Positions 33,823-42,548 of a stretch of 64,000 nt of DNA are shown piece after piece. The DNA comes from Streptomyces sp. S.PNR 29 (lineage in GTDB: Bacteria; Actinomycetota; Actinomycetes; Streptomycetales; Streptomycetaceae): the NCBI RefSeq assembly GCF_030386795.1, contig NZ_JANUQM010000018.1, positions 141,942-205,941 of the forward strand, given 5' to 3'. The position numbers were made by a program, and so were the translations under genes. Below the pieces are notes generated by a model. The model saw nothing but the letters and a program-made list of their open reading frames with translations. It was not told the DNA's origin and did no database searches. Within the stretch, counting starts at the first letter, position 1, and each line of letters opens with the position of its first letter.

Positions 33823-35349
33823 ATGAGCCCGTCACCGTCCCGGCGAACCACCCTCCAGGGCGTCGGCGCACTCGCTGTCGCAGGCCTGGCCGGCAGCCTC
33901 GCGAGCACCGCCCAGGCGGCCGCTGCCACGGCGGATGAGACCGCCGCTCAGGACATCGTCATCAAGCACCCGACCCTTCCGCAGGTGCCGGTCAACAACG
34001 CCTTCACGGTCAAGGTCCGCCCGCTCGGCGGCACCTGGCAGAGACTCGACGTCTACCTGGCCAGGCTCGCGCTGATCGACCCCGTCACCGGCAGCAACAG
34101 GGCCCAGAACTCCTCCGTGGCCATGTTCGACTTCTCCGGCACCGTCGAGGTCGAGGTCACCTACAACCCGGGCGGCTTCGAGAAGGCCCGCGTCCGCCCC
34201 GACTCGTACGGCATCAAGCCCGAGGTGCTCGGGAGCAGCGTACGGTTCACTCTGGACCGGCCCCGCAACGTCGTCGTCCAGCTCGACGACAAGATCTTCG
34301 ACTGCCTGCACCTGCTCGCGAACCCGATCGAGCAGGACCCGCCCGCCGAGGGCGACAAGAAGGTCATGTACTTCGGGCCCGGACTGCACACCACCCCCGA
34401 CCGGACGCTGAAGGTGCCGAGCGGCACCACCGTCTATCTGGCCGCGGGTGCCGTCCTCACCTCCCAGGTGATCTTCGAGAACGTGGAGAACGCCCGGCTG
34501 ACCGGCCGCGGCGTGCTCTACAACTCCCCCGTCGGCGCGATGTTCGTCCGCAAGTGCGAGAACATCACCATCGACGGCGTCACGATCCTCAACCCCCGGT
34601 ACGAGAACGTCCGGGTCGCCGAGACCCGGAACCTCACCATCAACAACCTGCGCGCCTTCAGCCATCAGGGCTGGGGCGACGGCATCCAGCTCTACTGCTC
34701 CGAGAACGTCACGGTCGACGGCTGCTTCCTGCGCACGTCCGACGACTCCGTCGCCCTCTACACCCACCGCTGGGACTTCTACGGCGACACCCGCAACATC
34801 ACCGTCAGGAACTGCTCCCTGTGGGCCGACGTCGCCCACCCCATCAACATCGGCGTGCACGGCAACTCCGACACCCCCGAGGTGCTGGAGAACCTGAACT
34901 TCGAGAACATTGACATCCTCGACCACCGTGAGCCGCAGGTGACGTACCAGGGCGCCATCGCCTTCATGGTCGGTGACAGCAACCTCGTCCGGGACGTCAC
35001 GTTCGACAACATCCGCGTGGAGGACTTCCGCTGGGGCCAGCTCATCCACATGCGGGTCGAGTACAACCCGAAGTACAACACCTCGGCCGGCCGCGGCATC
35101 GAGTCCGTCTACATCAAGGACCTCAGCTACAACGGCAAGAACGCCGACCTCTCGGTGATGATGGGCCTCAGCGAGGAGCGCCTCGTCAAGGACGTCACCT
35201 TCGAGAACCTCCGCGTCAACGGCCGGGTGATCGCCGACAGCACGGGCAAGCCGAGGTGGTACCTGGCCTCCGACGGCGTGCCGATGCTCGTCAACGAGTA
35301 CGTCAAGAACCTCCGCTTCCTCACCACCGAGGAGGCCGCGGCCCTCTGA
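33823..35349 (+). CDS. Tat-exported GH28-like parallel beta-helix glycosidase
   Basis: A 508-residue secreted enzyme of the polygalacturonase superfamily. The Tat-type leader begins 'SRRTTLQG' and ends near 'AQA-AA' (residue 32). An N-terminal beta-domain (about 40-175) precedes a right-handed beta-helix containing 'WGDGIQLY' (Asp about 286), 'TSDDSVALY' (Asp 307 and 308) and 'INIGVHGN', which line up with the three catalytic aspartates and the His loop of GH28. The canonical NTD, SHG and RIK boxes are altered, so the substrate may be rhamnogalacturonan or a dextran-type polymer rather than polygalacturonate. AAGGAG precedes the ATG. Two LacI-type operators lie upstream. Confidence 0.8.
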   Translation: MSPSPSRRTTLQGVGALAVAGLAGSLASTAQAAAATADETAAQDIVIKHPTLPQVPVNNAFTVKVRPLGGTWQRLDVYLARLALIDPVTGSNRAQNSSVAMFDFSGTVEVEVTYNPGGFEKARVRPDSYGIKPEVLGSSVRFTLDRPRNVVVQLDDKIFDCLHLLANPIEQDPPAEGDKKVMYFGPGLHTTPDRTLKVPSGTTVYLAAGAVLTSQVIFENVENARLTGRGVLYNSPVGAMFVRKCENITIDGVTILNPRYENVRVAETRNLTINNLRAFSHQGWGDGIQLYCSENVTVDGCFLRTSDDSVALYTHRWDFYGDTRNITVRNCSLWADVAHPINIGVHGNSDTPEVLENLNFENIDILDHREPQVTYQGAIAFMVGDSNLVRDVTFDNIRVEDFRWGQLIHMRVEYNPKYNTSAGRGIESVYIKDLSYNGKNADLSVMMGLSEERLVKDVTFENLRVNGRVIADSTGKPRWYLASDGVPMLVNEYVKNLRFLTTEEAAAL

Positions 35350-35359
35350 CCGCGGCGGC

Positions 35360-35393
35360 CGGCCCCGGCGTCTCCTCGGGGACGCCGGGGCCG
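35360..35393 (+). terminator. Hairpin terminator after the GH28-like gene
   Basis: A perfect 13-bp GC stem (35360-35372 with 35381-35393) with an 8-base loop starts 11 bp after the stop codon, separating the two hydrolase genes into individual transcripts. Confidence 0.8.
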
Positions 35394-35446
35394 ATGGCGG
35401 GATCCCGCCGGCCCGTGCTTCGCAACTTTCGGTACTTGACGACTTC

Positions 35447-35476
35447 TTGACCCTTCGGATCGGGGCGGTGTAGACA
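35447..35476 (+). promoter_or_regulatory. Promoter of the GH30 galactanase gene
   Basis: TTGACC (35447-35452) and TAGACA (35471-35476) are separated by 18 bases and resemble a HrdB-type promoter. The predicted transcription start, near 35483, lies just before the palindrome at 35489. Confidence 0.65.
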
Positions 35477-35488
35477 TCACGCCGTCGG

Positions 35489-35504
35489 ATGTTTACGTAA
35501 ACAT
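35489..35504. promoter_or_regulatory. LacI-type operator of the GH30 galactanase gene
   Basis: ATGTTTACGTAAACAT is a perfect 16-bp palindrome with central CG, placed just downstream of the predicted transcription start where a bound repressor would block initiation. Its arms differ from those of the pectate lyase and GH28-like operators, so it is probably read by a different LacI-family protein. Confidence 0.75.
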
Positions 35505-35548
35505 GACAGCAGCCGGCGAAGCACACGGAAGAGTGGGAGCACCCCGAG

Positions 35549-37618
35549 ATGGCACAGCGCACCCGCAAGAAACGGCTCCTGGGGGCCATCGGCATCACCG
35601 CACTCGCGACCGGGACCGTTCTGGCCACCACCTCGCTGCCGGCAGCGCACGCCGGGACGACGGCCGCCACCGCTTCGGTCACCGTCCGGCCCGACCCCTC
35701 CTACAAGCAGCAGAAGTTCGAGGGCTGGGGCACCAGCCTGGTCTGGTTCGCCAACGCCACCGGCGACTACCCGCCCGCGATACGGGAGAAGCTCGCCAAG
35801 CTCCTCTTCGGTGACGACGGCCTCGCCCTGAACATCGCCCGCTACAACATCGGCGGCGGCAACGCCCCGGACGTCAAGGACTACCTCCGTGCCGGAGGCG
35901 CGGTCGAGGGCTGGTGGAAGGCCCCGGCGGGCACCACCCGCGAGGACGTCGACTGGTGGGACGCCGACGACCCCGCCGACTGGAACGACAAGGCCGACGC
36001 CACCCAGCGCTGGTGGGTGGACCGCATCAAGAAGGACATCACCCACTGGGAGGCGTTCAGCAACTCGCCGCCCTGGTTCATGACCGAGAGCGGATACGTC
36101 TCCGGCAACTTCGACGCGGGCAAGGACCAGCTGAAGACCGAGTCCGTCGACGACTTCGCCAAGTACCTGGTGGGTGCCACCGAGCGGCTGGAGAAGGCGC
36201 ACGGCATCAAGGTCGACACGCTGGACCCGTTCAACGAGCCGAACACCAACTACTGGGGCACCAAGCTCGGCCCGGACGGAGAGCCCGTGGGCGGCCGCCA
36301 GGAGGGCGCCCACATGGGCCCCGAGCTCCAGCAGAAGGTGCTCCGCGCGCTGGGCCCGGTCCTGGAGAAGTCCCGCACCGGCGCGGAGATCTCCGCGATG
36401 GACGAGACCAACCCCGGCACCTTCGCCACCAACTGGAACTCCTATCCCCAGGAAGTGCGCGACCTGGTCGGCCAGATGAACGTCCACACCTACGGCACCG
36501 GACAGCGCACCAGCGTGCGCGACCTGGCCAAGGCCGCCGACAAGCCGCTGTGGATGAGCGAGGTCGAGGGCGACTGGGGCGACGGCCAGAGCTTCACGGA
36601 CATGCGGCCCGGCCTGGGCCTCGCCCAGCGCATGGTCGACGACCTGCGTGAACTGGAGCCACGGGCCTGGGTGTTCTGGCAGCCCGTCGAGGACTACGAC
36701 AACATGAAGCCGGGTGGCGAGTCCGCGAAGGGCGGCAACTGGGGCGAGATCCAGATCCCCTTCAGCTGCACCTCGAAGGACACCCTCGAGACCTGCCCGA
36801 TCTACACCAACACCAAGTTCGACACCGCCCGGAACTTCACCCACTACATCAAGCCCGGCGACCGGCTGATCAAGACGGACGACACCTCCAGCACCGCGGC
36901 GGTCTCCCGGAAGGGCGACGCGGCGACCGTCGTCCACGTCAACAGCACCACCGAGGCGCGTGAGGTCACGCTCGACCTGTCGAAGTTCGGCCGGATCTCC
37001 TCCCGTGCCACCGTCACCCCGGTGGTGACCAGCGCCGACGGCAAGCTGGCGAAGCAGAAGGCCGTCCGGGTCACCGGCGAGCAGGCCACGATCACCGTGC
37101 CCGCCCAGTCCGTGACCTCCTTCCTCGTCAAGGGCGTCTCCGGCGTCGCCGAGGACGCGGCCGAACTGCGCAAGGGCCACACCTACCGGCTGACCGGCGT
37201 CCAGAGCGGCAAGGACCTCACCATCGCCGACAACGGCACCGGGCTCGTCATCAGGAGCGCCGACGCCTCCGACCCGAGCGGTCAGCAGTGGCGGGTGGAG
37301 CAGATCCGAGGCACCGACAACCGCAAGCGGTACGTCCTCACCGAGGCCACCGAGGACAAGCGCCTGGCCGTCCGGGACGGTGCCCTGGTGGCCGAGCCCG
37401 ACGAGGGCCGCCGTGACAGCGCCGCCCAGTGGATCATGTCGACGACCGGCGACGGCACCTGGACCCTCGTCAACGCCGCCACCGGCCGGCTCGCGGACGT
37501 CTCCGGCCAGTCCACGAACGAGGGCGCCGGCGTCGGGGTGTGGCTGCCGAACTCCGGTGCCAACCAGCGCTGGAAGGTGACCGACGTGACGGGCGACGGC
37601 GGTTCACAGGCCGGGTAG
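35549..37618 (+). CDS. Secreted endo-beta-1,6-galactanase (GH30) with ricin-type lectin domain
   Basis: A 689-residue secreted enzyme predicted to cut beta-1,6-galactan side chains of plant arabinogalactan proteins. A signal peptide (residues 1-35, 'AHA-GT') precedes a GH30 barrel: 'FEGWGTSLVWFAN', 'ARYNIGGGNAPD', the acid/base in 'DPFNEPN' (Glu about 230) and the nucleophile in 'WMSEVEG' (Glu about 338). A beta-sandwich follows to about residue 530, then a ricin-B/CBM13 domain ('HTYRLTGVQSGKDL...', 'QQWRVEQI', 'NQRWKVTDV'). The layout matches the characterised Streptomyces avermitilis GH30 galactanase. A GGGAG lies about 10 bases before the ATG. It ends in a strong terminator. Confidence 0.9.
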   Translation: MAQRTRKKRLLGAIGITALATGTVLATTSLPAAHAGTTAATASVTVRPDPSYKQQKFEGWGTSLVWFANATGDYPPAIREKLAKLLFGDDGLALNIARYNIGGGNAPDVKDYLRAGGAVEGWWKAPAGTTREDVDWWDADDPADWNDKADATQRWWVDRIKKDITHWEAFSNSPPWFMTESGYVSGNFDAGKDQLKTESVDDFAKYLVGATERLEKAHGIKVDTLDPFNEPNTNYWGTKLGPDGEPVGGRQEGAHMGPELQQKVLRALGPVLEKSRTGAEISAMDETNPGTFATNWNSYPQEVRDLVGQMNVHTYGTGQRTSVRDLAKAADKPLWMSEVEGDWGDGQSFTDMRPGLGLAQRMVDDLRELEPRAWVFWQPVEDYDNMKPGGESAKGGNWGEIQIPFSCTSKDTLETCPIYTNTKFDTARNFTHYIKPGDRLIKTDDTSSTAAVSRKGDAATVVHVNSTTEAREVTLDLSKFGRISSRATVTPVVTSADGKLAKQKAVRVTGEQATITVPAQSVTSFLVKGVSGVAEDAAELRKGHTYRLTGVQSGKDLTIADNGTGLVIRSADASDPSGQQWRVEQIRGTDNRKRYVLTEATEDKRLAVRDGALVAEPDEGRRDSAAQWIMSTTGDGTWTLVNAATGRLADVSGQSTNEGAGVGVWLPNSGANQRWKVTDVTGDGGSQAG

Positions 37619-37640
37619 CGTCCCGGCGACGGCATGACGA

Positions 37641-37677
37641 ACGCCCCCGGACAGGCGAGGTGCCTGTCCGGGGGCGT
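37641..37677. terminator. Strong bidirectional hairpin between convergent genes
   Basis: A perfect 16-bp stem (37641-37656 with 37662-37677) with a 5-base loop lies between the stops of the GH30 gene and the opposite-strand golvesin-domain gene. Confidence 0.87.
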
Positions 37678-37700
37678 ATGTGTGTCCGGTCCGTCGACCG

Positions 37701-40649
37701 CTACGACGCCGGGGTGACCGCGTCCGCGGGCTCGCCGGGCAGGGGCTCGAACGCCAGGGCGTCCCAGGCGATCGAGTCGTCCCCGGTGCCGTCCGCCGTG
37801 TCGGAGCTCAGCGAGACACTCGGGGTGCCGTGGAACTCGTACGAGCCCAGCGAGACCCAGGCGTTCCGGCCGCCGGTGTCCTGGGAGATCGTCTTGTCCA
37901 CGACGGTGCCGTCACCGAGGTCGATGTGGTAGGTGGCCTGGCCGGTGGTGGCCTCGTGGTCGGGCAGATGCACCATCACCCGCGCCCAGCCCTTGATCGT
38001 CCGGTCGGGCGTCCAGGTGCCGGTGACGACCGAGTCGGTGTACTTCGGGTCCCGGGTGTGGGTGAACCAGAAGTGGCCGCCGAAGCCCGAACCGAGCTGG
38101 TGGAAGTCGATCTTCGACGGGTAGACGGTCGCGCCGTTCTGCTCCGCGGAGCCGAAGGTGAACGACAGGGTGCCCCGGCTGGTCCAGTTGCGCAGGCCGG
38201 CGCAGGGGTTGGTGCTGCCGACCCGGAACTTCACCGTGTTCGGTACGTCGTCCACGATCAGCGCGTTCCGCGGCAGGGTGGAGGCGCAGGACGCCGGGTG
38301 CGGGGAGGCGGGCTCCGGCTCGGGGTCGGTCGCCTGGTACTTCAGCACCTCGGTGCCGCAGGTGGTGGCACAGTCCGTCCAGGTCGCCGGCTGGTGCCAC
38401 CAGCACTTGAAGTCGTCCCGCTGGCAGGGGCCCGTGGGCTGGCTCGATCCCTCCACCTTGCGGGGCTTGGAGGTGTCGCAGTCGTTGACGTCGGGCTTGC
38501 AGAAGGCGTCGTGCGGCGGCTGGGCGTCGGGCGCGTTGCCGGTCGGCCAGCTGCCGACGGTGAAGGCCGGGCCGGACGTGCCGGTCGCCGGGTCGGTCTT
38601 CTGCTGGGAGTACGCCGCCCAGCCCAGGACCCGCTCCGGGTAGGTCCACAGGTTGGGGTTGCGGGCGTCGTCGGCGCCGGAGGAGAGGAACATCTTGCGG
38701 TCCGGCGGGTAGAGGCCGTTGGCCGGGTTGTTGAACCAGCCGAGGCCCCACGGGGCGGCGGCGTCCGAGGCGTCCGGCAGATTGAAGCCGCTGTTGTACG
38801 CCCACAGCGCGAACCACCAGTTCTCCAGGTATTCGGGGTCGCCGCCGTTGACGAGCATGCCGTGGTCGTGGAGCTGGTTCCACTTGTCCTGGAGGATCTG
38901 CAGACCGGCCGCGATGTTGGCCGCGTAGTCCACGGTGATCGCCTTCTGCTGCTCGGCGGTGTACGTGGCGTCCGACTTGGCCATGCCGCTGGTCACCTGG
39001 GCGATGCCGTAACCGCAGTCGGCGGCGGCCCAGTTGACGGTGTGCACGCTGCCGGCGTTGCCGTAGTAGCCGCCCTGGATGAAGTTGCCGCTCTCACCGG
39101 CGGACGCCCGGGAGGTGGCCTGCACCAGATTGGACTCCTGGGCGAGCACACCCAGCATGATCTGCGCGGGCACCCGGCCGCCGCCCTTGAGCGCGACGGG
39201 CGGGAACAGCTCCTGCGGGGTGTACGACGGCAGGTCGGTGCCGTTCCAGCCCTTCCGGCGGCGTTCGTCGAGCTTGCCCTGCACGGCCAGGTCCGTCGCC
39301 CACTCGACCTGGGCGGGTGACGGCTGGAGCGCCTGCAGCTCGGGGTCGTTGCGGGTGACGGCGCAGGCGCGGTCCGGGTCGGTGGTGGTGTGCGCCGGGC
39401 CGTCGTCGTCGACGCTTTCCGTCCGGATGCTGTTGGTGTGCATCCCGCCCTCGTCGGGCGTCGCGGTGCGCGCGGACAGGGCCGGGGACTGCTCGGCGCC
39501 CTGCCCGGGTCGTGGCGCTCTGGGCTGCACCCGGAAGTCGAACGTGGCGCCCGTGCCCGGTACCAGGGCCTTGATGCCGACGGGCTGCGCGGTGGCGGGG
39601 GCGGGAGCCGTGCCCACGTCCTTGCGGCCGGCCGCCTCGGTGCCGTTGCCGACCCGGGTCAGGGCGAGATGGCCGGTGGTGGAGACCTCGGACAGGGCCG
39701 GGACGTCGAGTGCCTTCCACCCCTTCGGCAGAGCGGAGCCCGGGATGTCCTCCCGCGCGTCCTTCCCGGTCACGAAGACCCGGCCGCCGCCGCCGCGCAC
39801 CGCCAGGGCGCCGAGCGGGCCGGAGCCGAGCAGATGGTCGGAGCCGCCCTGCGTGACGCGGCGGACCTGCACCTTCTTGCCGGAGGCCGGGACCTGGTAG
39901 GCCAGGCCGTGGTGCGCGTCCGGCACCAGCCGGAACGGCGTCCCCACCGTACGGGCCAGGGTGCGGACGTGTCCCCGGCCGTTCACCGAGACCACGGAGT
40001 CACGGGTGGCCGCCGCGATCCCGCCCTCGAAGGGCACGGCGGAGGTCAGCTGCCCCGGGACGGTCTGCCGGCCCGTCAGCTTGCCCTGCCGTGCGTCGAC
40101 GGTCAGCAGCTGCGTGCCCTCGCCCTCCGGCCGGGAGAGCACGGCGCGTTCGCCCGAGCCGCAACCGGGGTTGAAGTAGGCGAGGGAGACCAGCTGCGGC
40201 AGTTTGGTCACCGTGCCGTCCGCCAGGTCGACCACGGCGGCGAAGGCGCCCTGCTGGAAGCCCTGTTGGTCGTTGGTCGCCTGCCGGGGCGCGTAGACCA
40301 CCACGGCGCGGTCGCCCGACCCCGTGACACAGGTCTGGCCGATCCACTGGTCGGTGTCGATGCCCGGCTCGGACAGCGTGGCCGCGGTGCGCCAGCGGTA
40401 GGCGTGGGCGGCATCGGCGACCAGTATGTGCAGTCCGGTGGCGTCCCCGTCGTACGTGACCATCCGGTCGCCCGACTTCTGCCACCCGGACGGCAGTCGG
40501 GAGGTGTCGGTGACCCGGTCCGGCAGCGGCTGGGGGGTGGGGTCGGAGGAGCCGCTCAGGGCCGCCGACGCCAGCGGCGCGAGGAGTGCCATCGCCAGTA
40601 CGGATATCGCGCCGGCCGCCCCTATTCGACCGCGCCGGCTCTTCGGCAC
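37701..40649 (-). CDS. Secreted protein with lysozyme-like and golvesin C-terminal-like domains (NocE-like)
   Basis: A 982-residue secreted protein. The signal peptide follows 'PKSRRGRIGAAG' and ends near residue 29. The first third is beta-propeller-like (repeated 'GDR.V', 'DLADGTVTKL', 'VDARQGKLTG'). The middle third carries a soluble-transglycosylase/lysozyme-like fold: 'LGVLAQESNLVQATSRA' with a candidate catalytic Glu, 'CGYGIAQVTSGM' and 'NWWFALWAYNSGF'. The last about 150 residues are a golvesin-type beta-domain ('WARVMVHLPDHEATTGQATYHI'). NocE of the nocardicin cluster has the same family name but no proven role. The start is a GTG at 40649; AGGAGGAAGG lies about 15 bases upstream, so a slightly different start is possible. 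Confidence 0.82.
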   Translation of the reverse strand: MPKSRRGRIGAAGAISVLAMALLAPLASAALSGSSDPTPQPLPDRVTDTSRLPSGWQKSGDRMVTYDGDATGLHILVADAAHAYRWRTAATLSEPGIDTDQWIGQTCVTGSGDRAVVVYAPRQATNDQQGFQQGAFAAVVDLADGTVTKLPQLVSLAYFNPGCGSGERAVLSRPEGEGTQLLTVDARQGKLTGRQTVPGQLTSAVPFEGGIAAATRDSVVSVNGRGHVRTLARTVGTPFRLVPDAHHGLAYQVPASGKKVQVRRVTQGGSDHLLGSGPLGALAVRGGGGRVFVTGKDAREDIPGSALPKGWKALDVPALSEVSTTGHLALTRVGNGTEAAGRKDVGTAPAPATAQPVGIKALVPGTGATFDFRVQPRAPRPGQGAEQSPALSARTATPDEGGMHTNSIRTESVDDDGPAHTTTDPDRACAVTRNDPELQALQPSPAQVEWATDLAVQGKLDERRRKGWNGTDLPSYTPQELFPPVALKGGGRVPAQIMLGVLAQESNLVQATSRASAGESGNFIQGGYYGNAGSVHTVNWAAADCGYGIAQVTSGMAKSDATYTAEQQKAITVDYAANIAAGLQILQDKWNQLHDHGMLVNGGDPEYLENWWFALWAYNSGFNLPDASDAAAPWGLGWFNNPANGLYPPDRKMFLSSGADDARNPNLWTYPERVLGWAAYSQQKTDPATGTSGPAFTVGSWPTGNAPDAQPPHDAFCKPDVNDCDTSKPRKVEGSSQPTGPCQRDDFKCWWHQPATWTDCATTCGTEVLKYQATDPEPEPASPHPASCASTLPRNALIVDDVPNTVKFRVGSTNPCAGLRNWTSRGTLSFTFGSAEQNGATVYPSKIDFHQLGSGFGGHFWFTHTRDPKYTDSVVTGTWTPDRTIKGWARVMVHLPDHEATTGQATYHIDLGDGTVVDKTISQDTGGRNAWVSLGSYEFHGTPSVSLSSDTADGTGDDSIAWDALAFEPLPGEPADAVTPAS

Positions 40650-41287
40650 CCGCCAGCGGTGCCTTCCTCCTGGGGTTACACGAGAAGTGCGCAAGGCGTT
40701 CCGTCCATCTTCATTTGTGCAGGTCTGGTACCGGCGTTGACGGTCCCCCCGAGCCGGTAGGAGCGGAAGGTACCAATCCGAGGTGGCCGCAGTAGGTGCC
40801 CGAGGAGACTTACCGGGCGGTATCCACGAAACGTCCACGGGGGATCCGCGCCGTCCTGCACAACGGCTCTGCGAACGCCGCCGCTGTGTTCAGCCGGGGA
40901 CGACGGTGTGGGGGAAGCTCTGGGTGGAAGGCGGAGCAGTCCGAGCCGTGGATGACGTCGGTGACAACGCTGAGGTCGGTGCCGGGCCGGCCACGAAGCG
41001 GAAGGTCGGGCGGGCGTCGTGTGGTCGGCGGGCCACCGCAGGCATGCCTCCGACCGCCACGACCGGCACGGCAGCAATCTCCGGGTTCTGCCACGGATGA
41101 TGCTTGAGCAGGTGCGCGCCTCAAGCGGAGGGGCTCGGCGCCCCGCAGCACCTGGCGGTCGGCGTGCCCCCGGGATCACCCGCCGTGCCGAACCCGCCCT
41201 GTTCACGCACGGCATGCCCGGCCGGGCGCACCGTGCTGCGCCTGGCCCCACCGCGGAGCGACGACCAGGAACGCCCGAGGCGCGTCG
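40650..41287. other. 638-bp region without a recognisable gene
   Basis: Between the starts of the golvesin-domain gene and the end of the TerB gene I see only Arg/Pro-rich frames on both strands with no domain, no signal peptide and no consistent ribosome site. The promoter of the leftward gene must lie in the first 150 bp. The rest may be a decayed gene, but I cannot name it, and I see no insertion-sequence ends. Confidence 0.5.
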
Positions 41288-41836
41288 TCAGAGGCCGAAC
41301 TCCTGGGCGGGCAGCCCGAGTACCGAGCACGCCTCACGCAGGACCTGTTCCTCGGCCGGCGCGACGTATCCGTCCGCGCCCGCGACGACGAAGCCGGTCT
41401 GCACGACCGCCCGGGCCTCCGTCGGCTTCTTCGCCGCCTTGGCTATCTCCTGCAGGGCCTCGGCCTTGCCCTGCTGGAAGTTGAGTGCCAGCTGGTCGAC
41501 ATGCTTGTTGAAGCGCTGCCGCAGCTGGTCGGGCGGGAAGTTCTGCAGGACGTCGTTGTGCAGCAGCAGCGACTCCACGTGCTGCCGCTCGGCCGGGTCG
41601 ACCTGCCCGTCGGCGGCGGCGACCAGGGCGCACATGGCCATGCTGGCGTCCCGGTAGGCGCCGCTCTTCAACTCCGCCTTCAGGGAGGTGAGCTGGGACT
41701 TGAGCGTGTTCACCAGCTGAGCCCGCGACCCCCCGGAGGACCCCGCACCGGGCCGCCCGTGTCCGCCGGTGCCCCGCGCCCCCTGCGCCTGCTGCAGCGT
41801 CTTGGCCTGGTCCTTGATCCGATCCCACATCGCCAT
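41288..41836 (-). CDS. TerB-like tellurite-resistance family protein
   Basis: A 182-residue soluble protein. After a Gly/Ser-rich linker (residues about 20-40) it is an all-helical TerB domain: 'AMCALVAAADGQVDPAERQHVESLL' and 'VVQTGFVVAGADGYVAPAEEQVLREACSVLGL', whose Asp/Glu residues form the metal-binding site of the family. The start at 41836 ('MAMWDRI') has GAGGTGG upstream; the longer frame reaches into the divergent promoter region. TerB proteins bind metal ions and work in stress-related complexes, but no other ter genes are nearby. Confidence 0.84.
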   Translation of the reverse strand: MAMWDRIKDQAKTLQQAQGARGTGGHGRPGAGSSGGSRAQLVNTLKSQLTSLKAELKSGAYRDASMAMCALVAAADGQVDPAERQHVESLLLHNDVLQNFPPDQLRQRFNKHVDQLALNFQQGKAEALQEIAKAAKKPTEARAVVQTGFVVAGADGYVAPAEEQVLREACSVLGLPAQEFGL

Positions 41837-42045
41837 CCGTGCCACCTCGGCTTCAGCCCGTGTCGTTCCGGTCGTACGCGTGCGCACCGCGCGTTCTGCT
41901 GTCACAACTCCCCCCGGCGCCACGAAAGTTCCATGGGTGCCGAAGGCGGCGGAGGGGAGACGCAGGTCACACGCGCCCATGTCACAGGGGGACGGGCCAT
42001 CTCGTCTCGGGGGTGCAGGCACCGACGACCGCAGAGGAGCACACC

Positions 42046-42519
42046 ATGGACGCGCGACTGAACTTCTTCGCCGCCCCGACCGGCAGCAAGGCCATCAAGC
42101 ACTTCATGGCGGTGGGCAAGATGCTCAAGGACTCGCCGCTGCCGGCCACCACCCAGGAGCTGGTGGCGCTGCGCGTGAGCCAGATCAACGGCTGTGCCGT
42201 CTGCATCGACATGCACACCAAGGACGCCGCCGCCGCCGGCGAGACCCCGGTACGGCTGCACCTGGTCGCGGCGTGGCGGGAGGCCACGGTCTTCACCGAG
42301 GCCGAGCGTGCCGCGCTGGAGCTGGCGGAGGAGGGCACCCGGGTCGCGGACGCGGCCGGCGGGGTCAGCGACGAGGTGTGGGCGCGGGCCGCCCAGCACT
42401 ACGACGAGGATCAGCTCGCCGCCCTGGTGATCCTGGTCTCCTTCATGAACATGGCGAACCGGGTGAACGTCATCACTCAGCAGCCGGCCGGTGAGTACGA
42501 GCCCGGCCAGTTCCACTGA
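42046..42519 (+). CDS. AhpD-like carboxymuconolactone decarboxylase family protein
   Basis: A 157-residue helical redox protein with C50-A-V-C53 and H57. It is nearly the same length as, and highly similar to, the protein at 33010. GAGGAG precedes the ATG. The SigJ gene begins 29 bp after its stop; AhpD-like/SigJ pairs are a recurring arrangement in actinobacteria, which suggests the protein is a redox partner or sensor for the sigma factor, or its main target gene. Confidence 0.87.
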   Translation: MDARLNFFAAPTGSKAIKHFMAVGKMLKDSPLPATTQELVALRVSQINGCAVCIDMHTKDAAAAGETPVRLHLVAAWREATVFTEAERAALELAEEGTRVADAAGGVSDEVWARAAQHYDEDQLAALVILVSFMNMANRVNVITQQPAGEYEPGQFH

Positions 42520-42548
42520 ACCAGCCCGTGGAGGAAGGGGATTTCGGC

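Noticed and set aside
40676..41251. Minus-strand open frame in the gene-free region
   Set aside because: Arg/Pro-rich translation without domain, ribosome site or codon-position bias like its neighbours.
41019..41657. Plus-strand open frame over the TerB gene
   Set aside because: Most of it is antisense to the well-supported TerB-like coding sequence.
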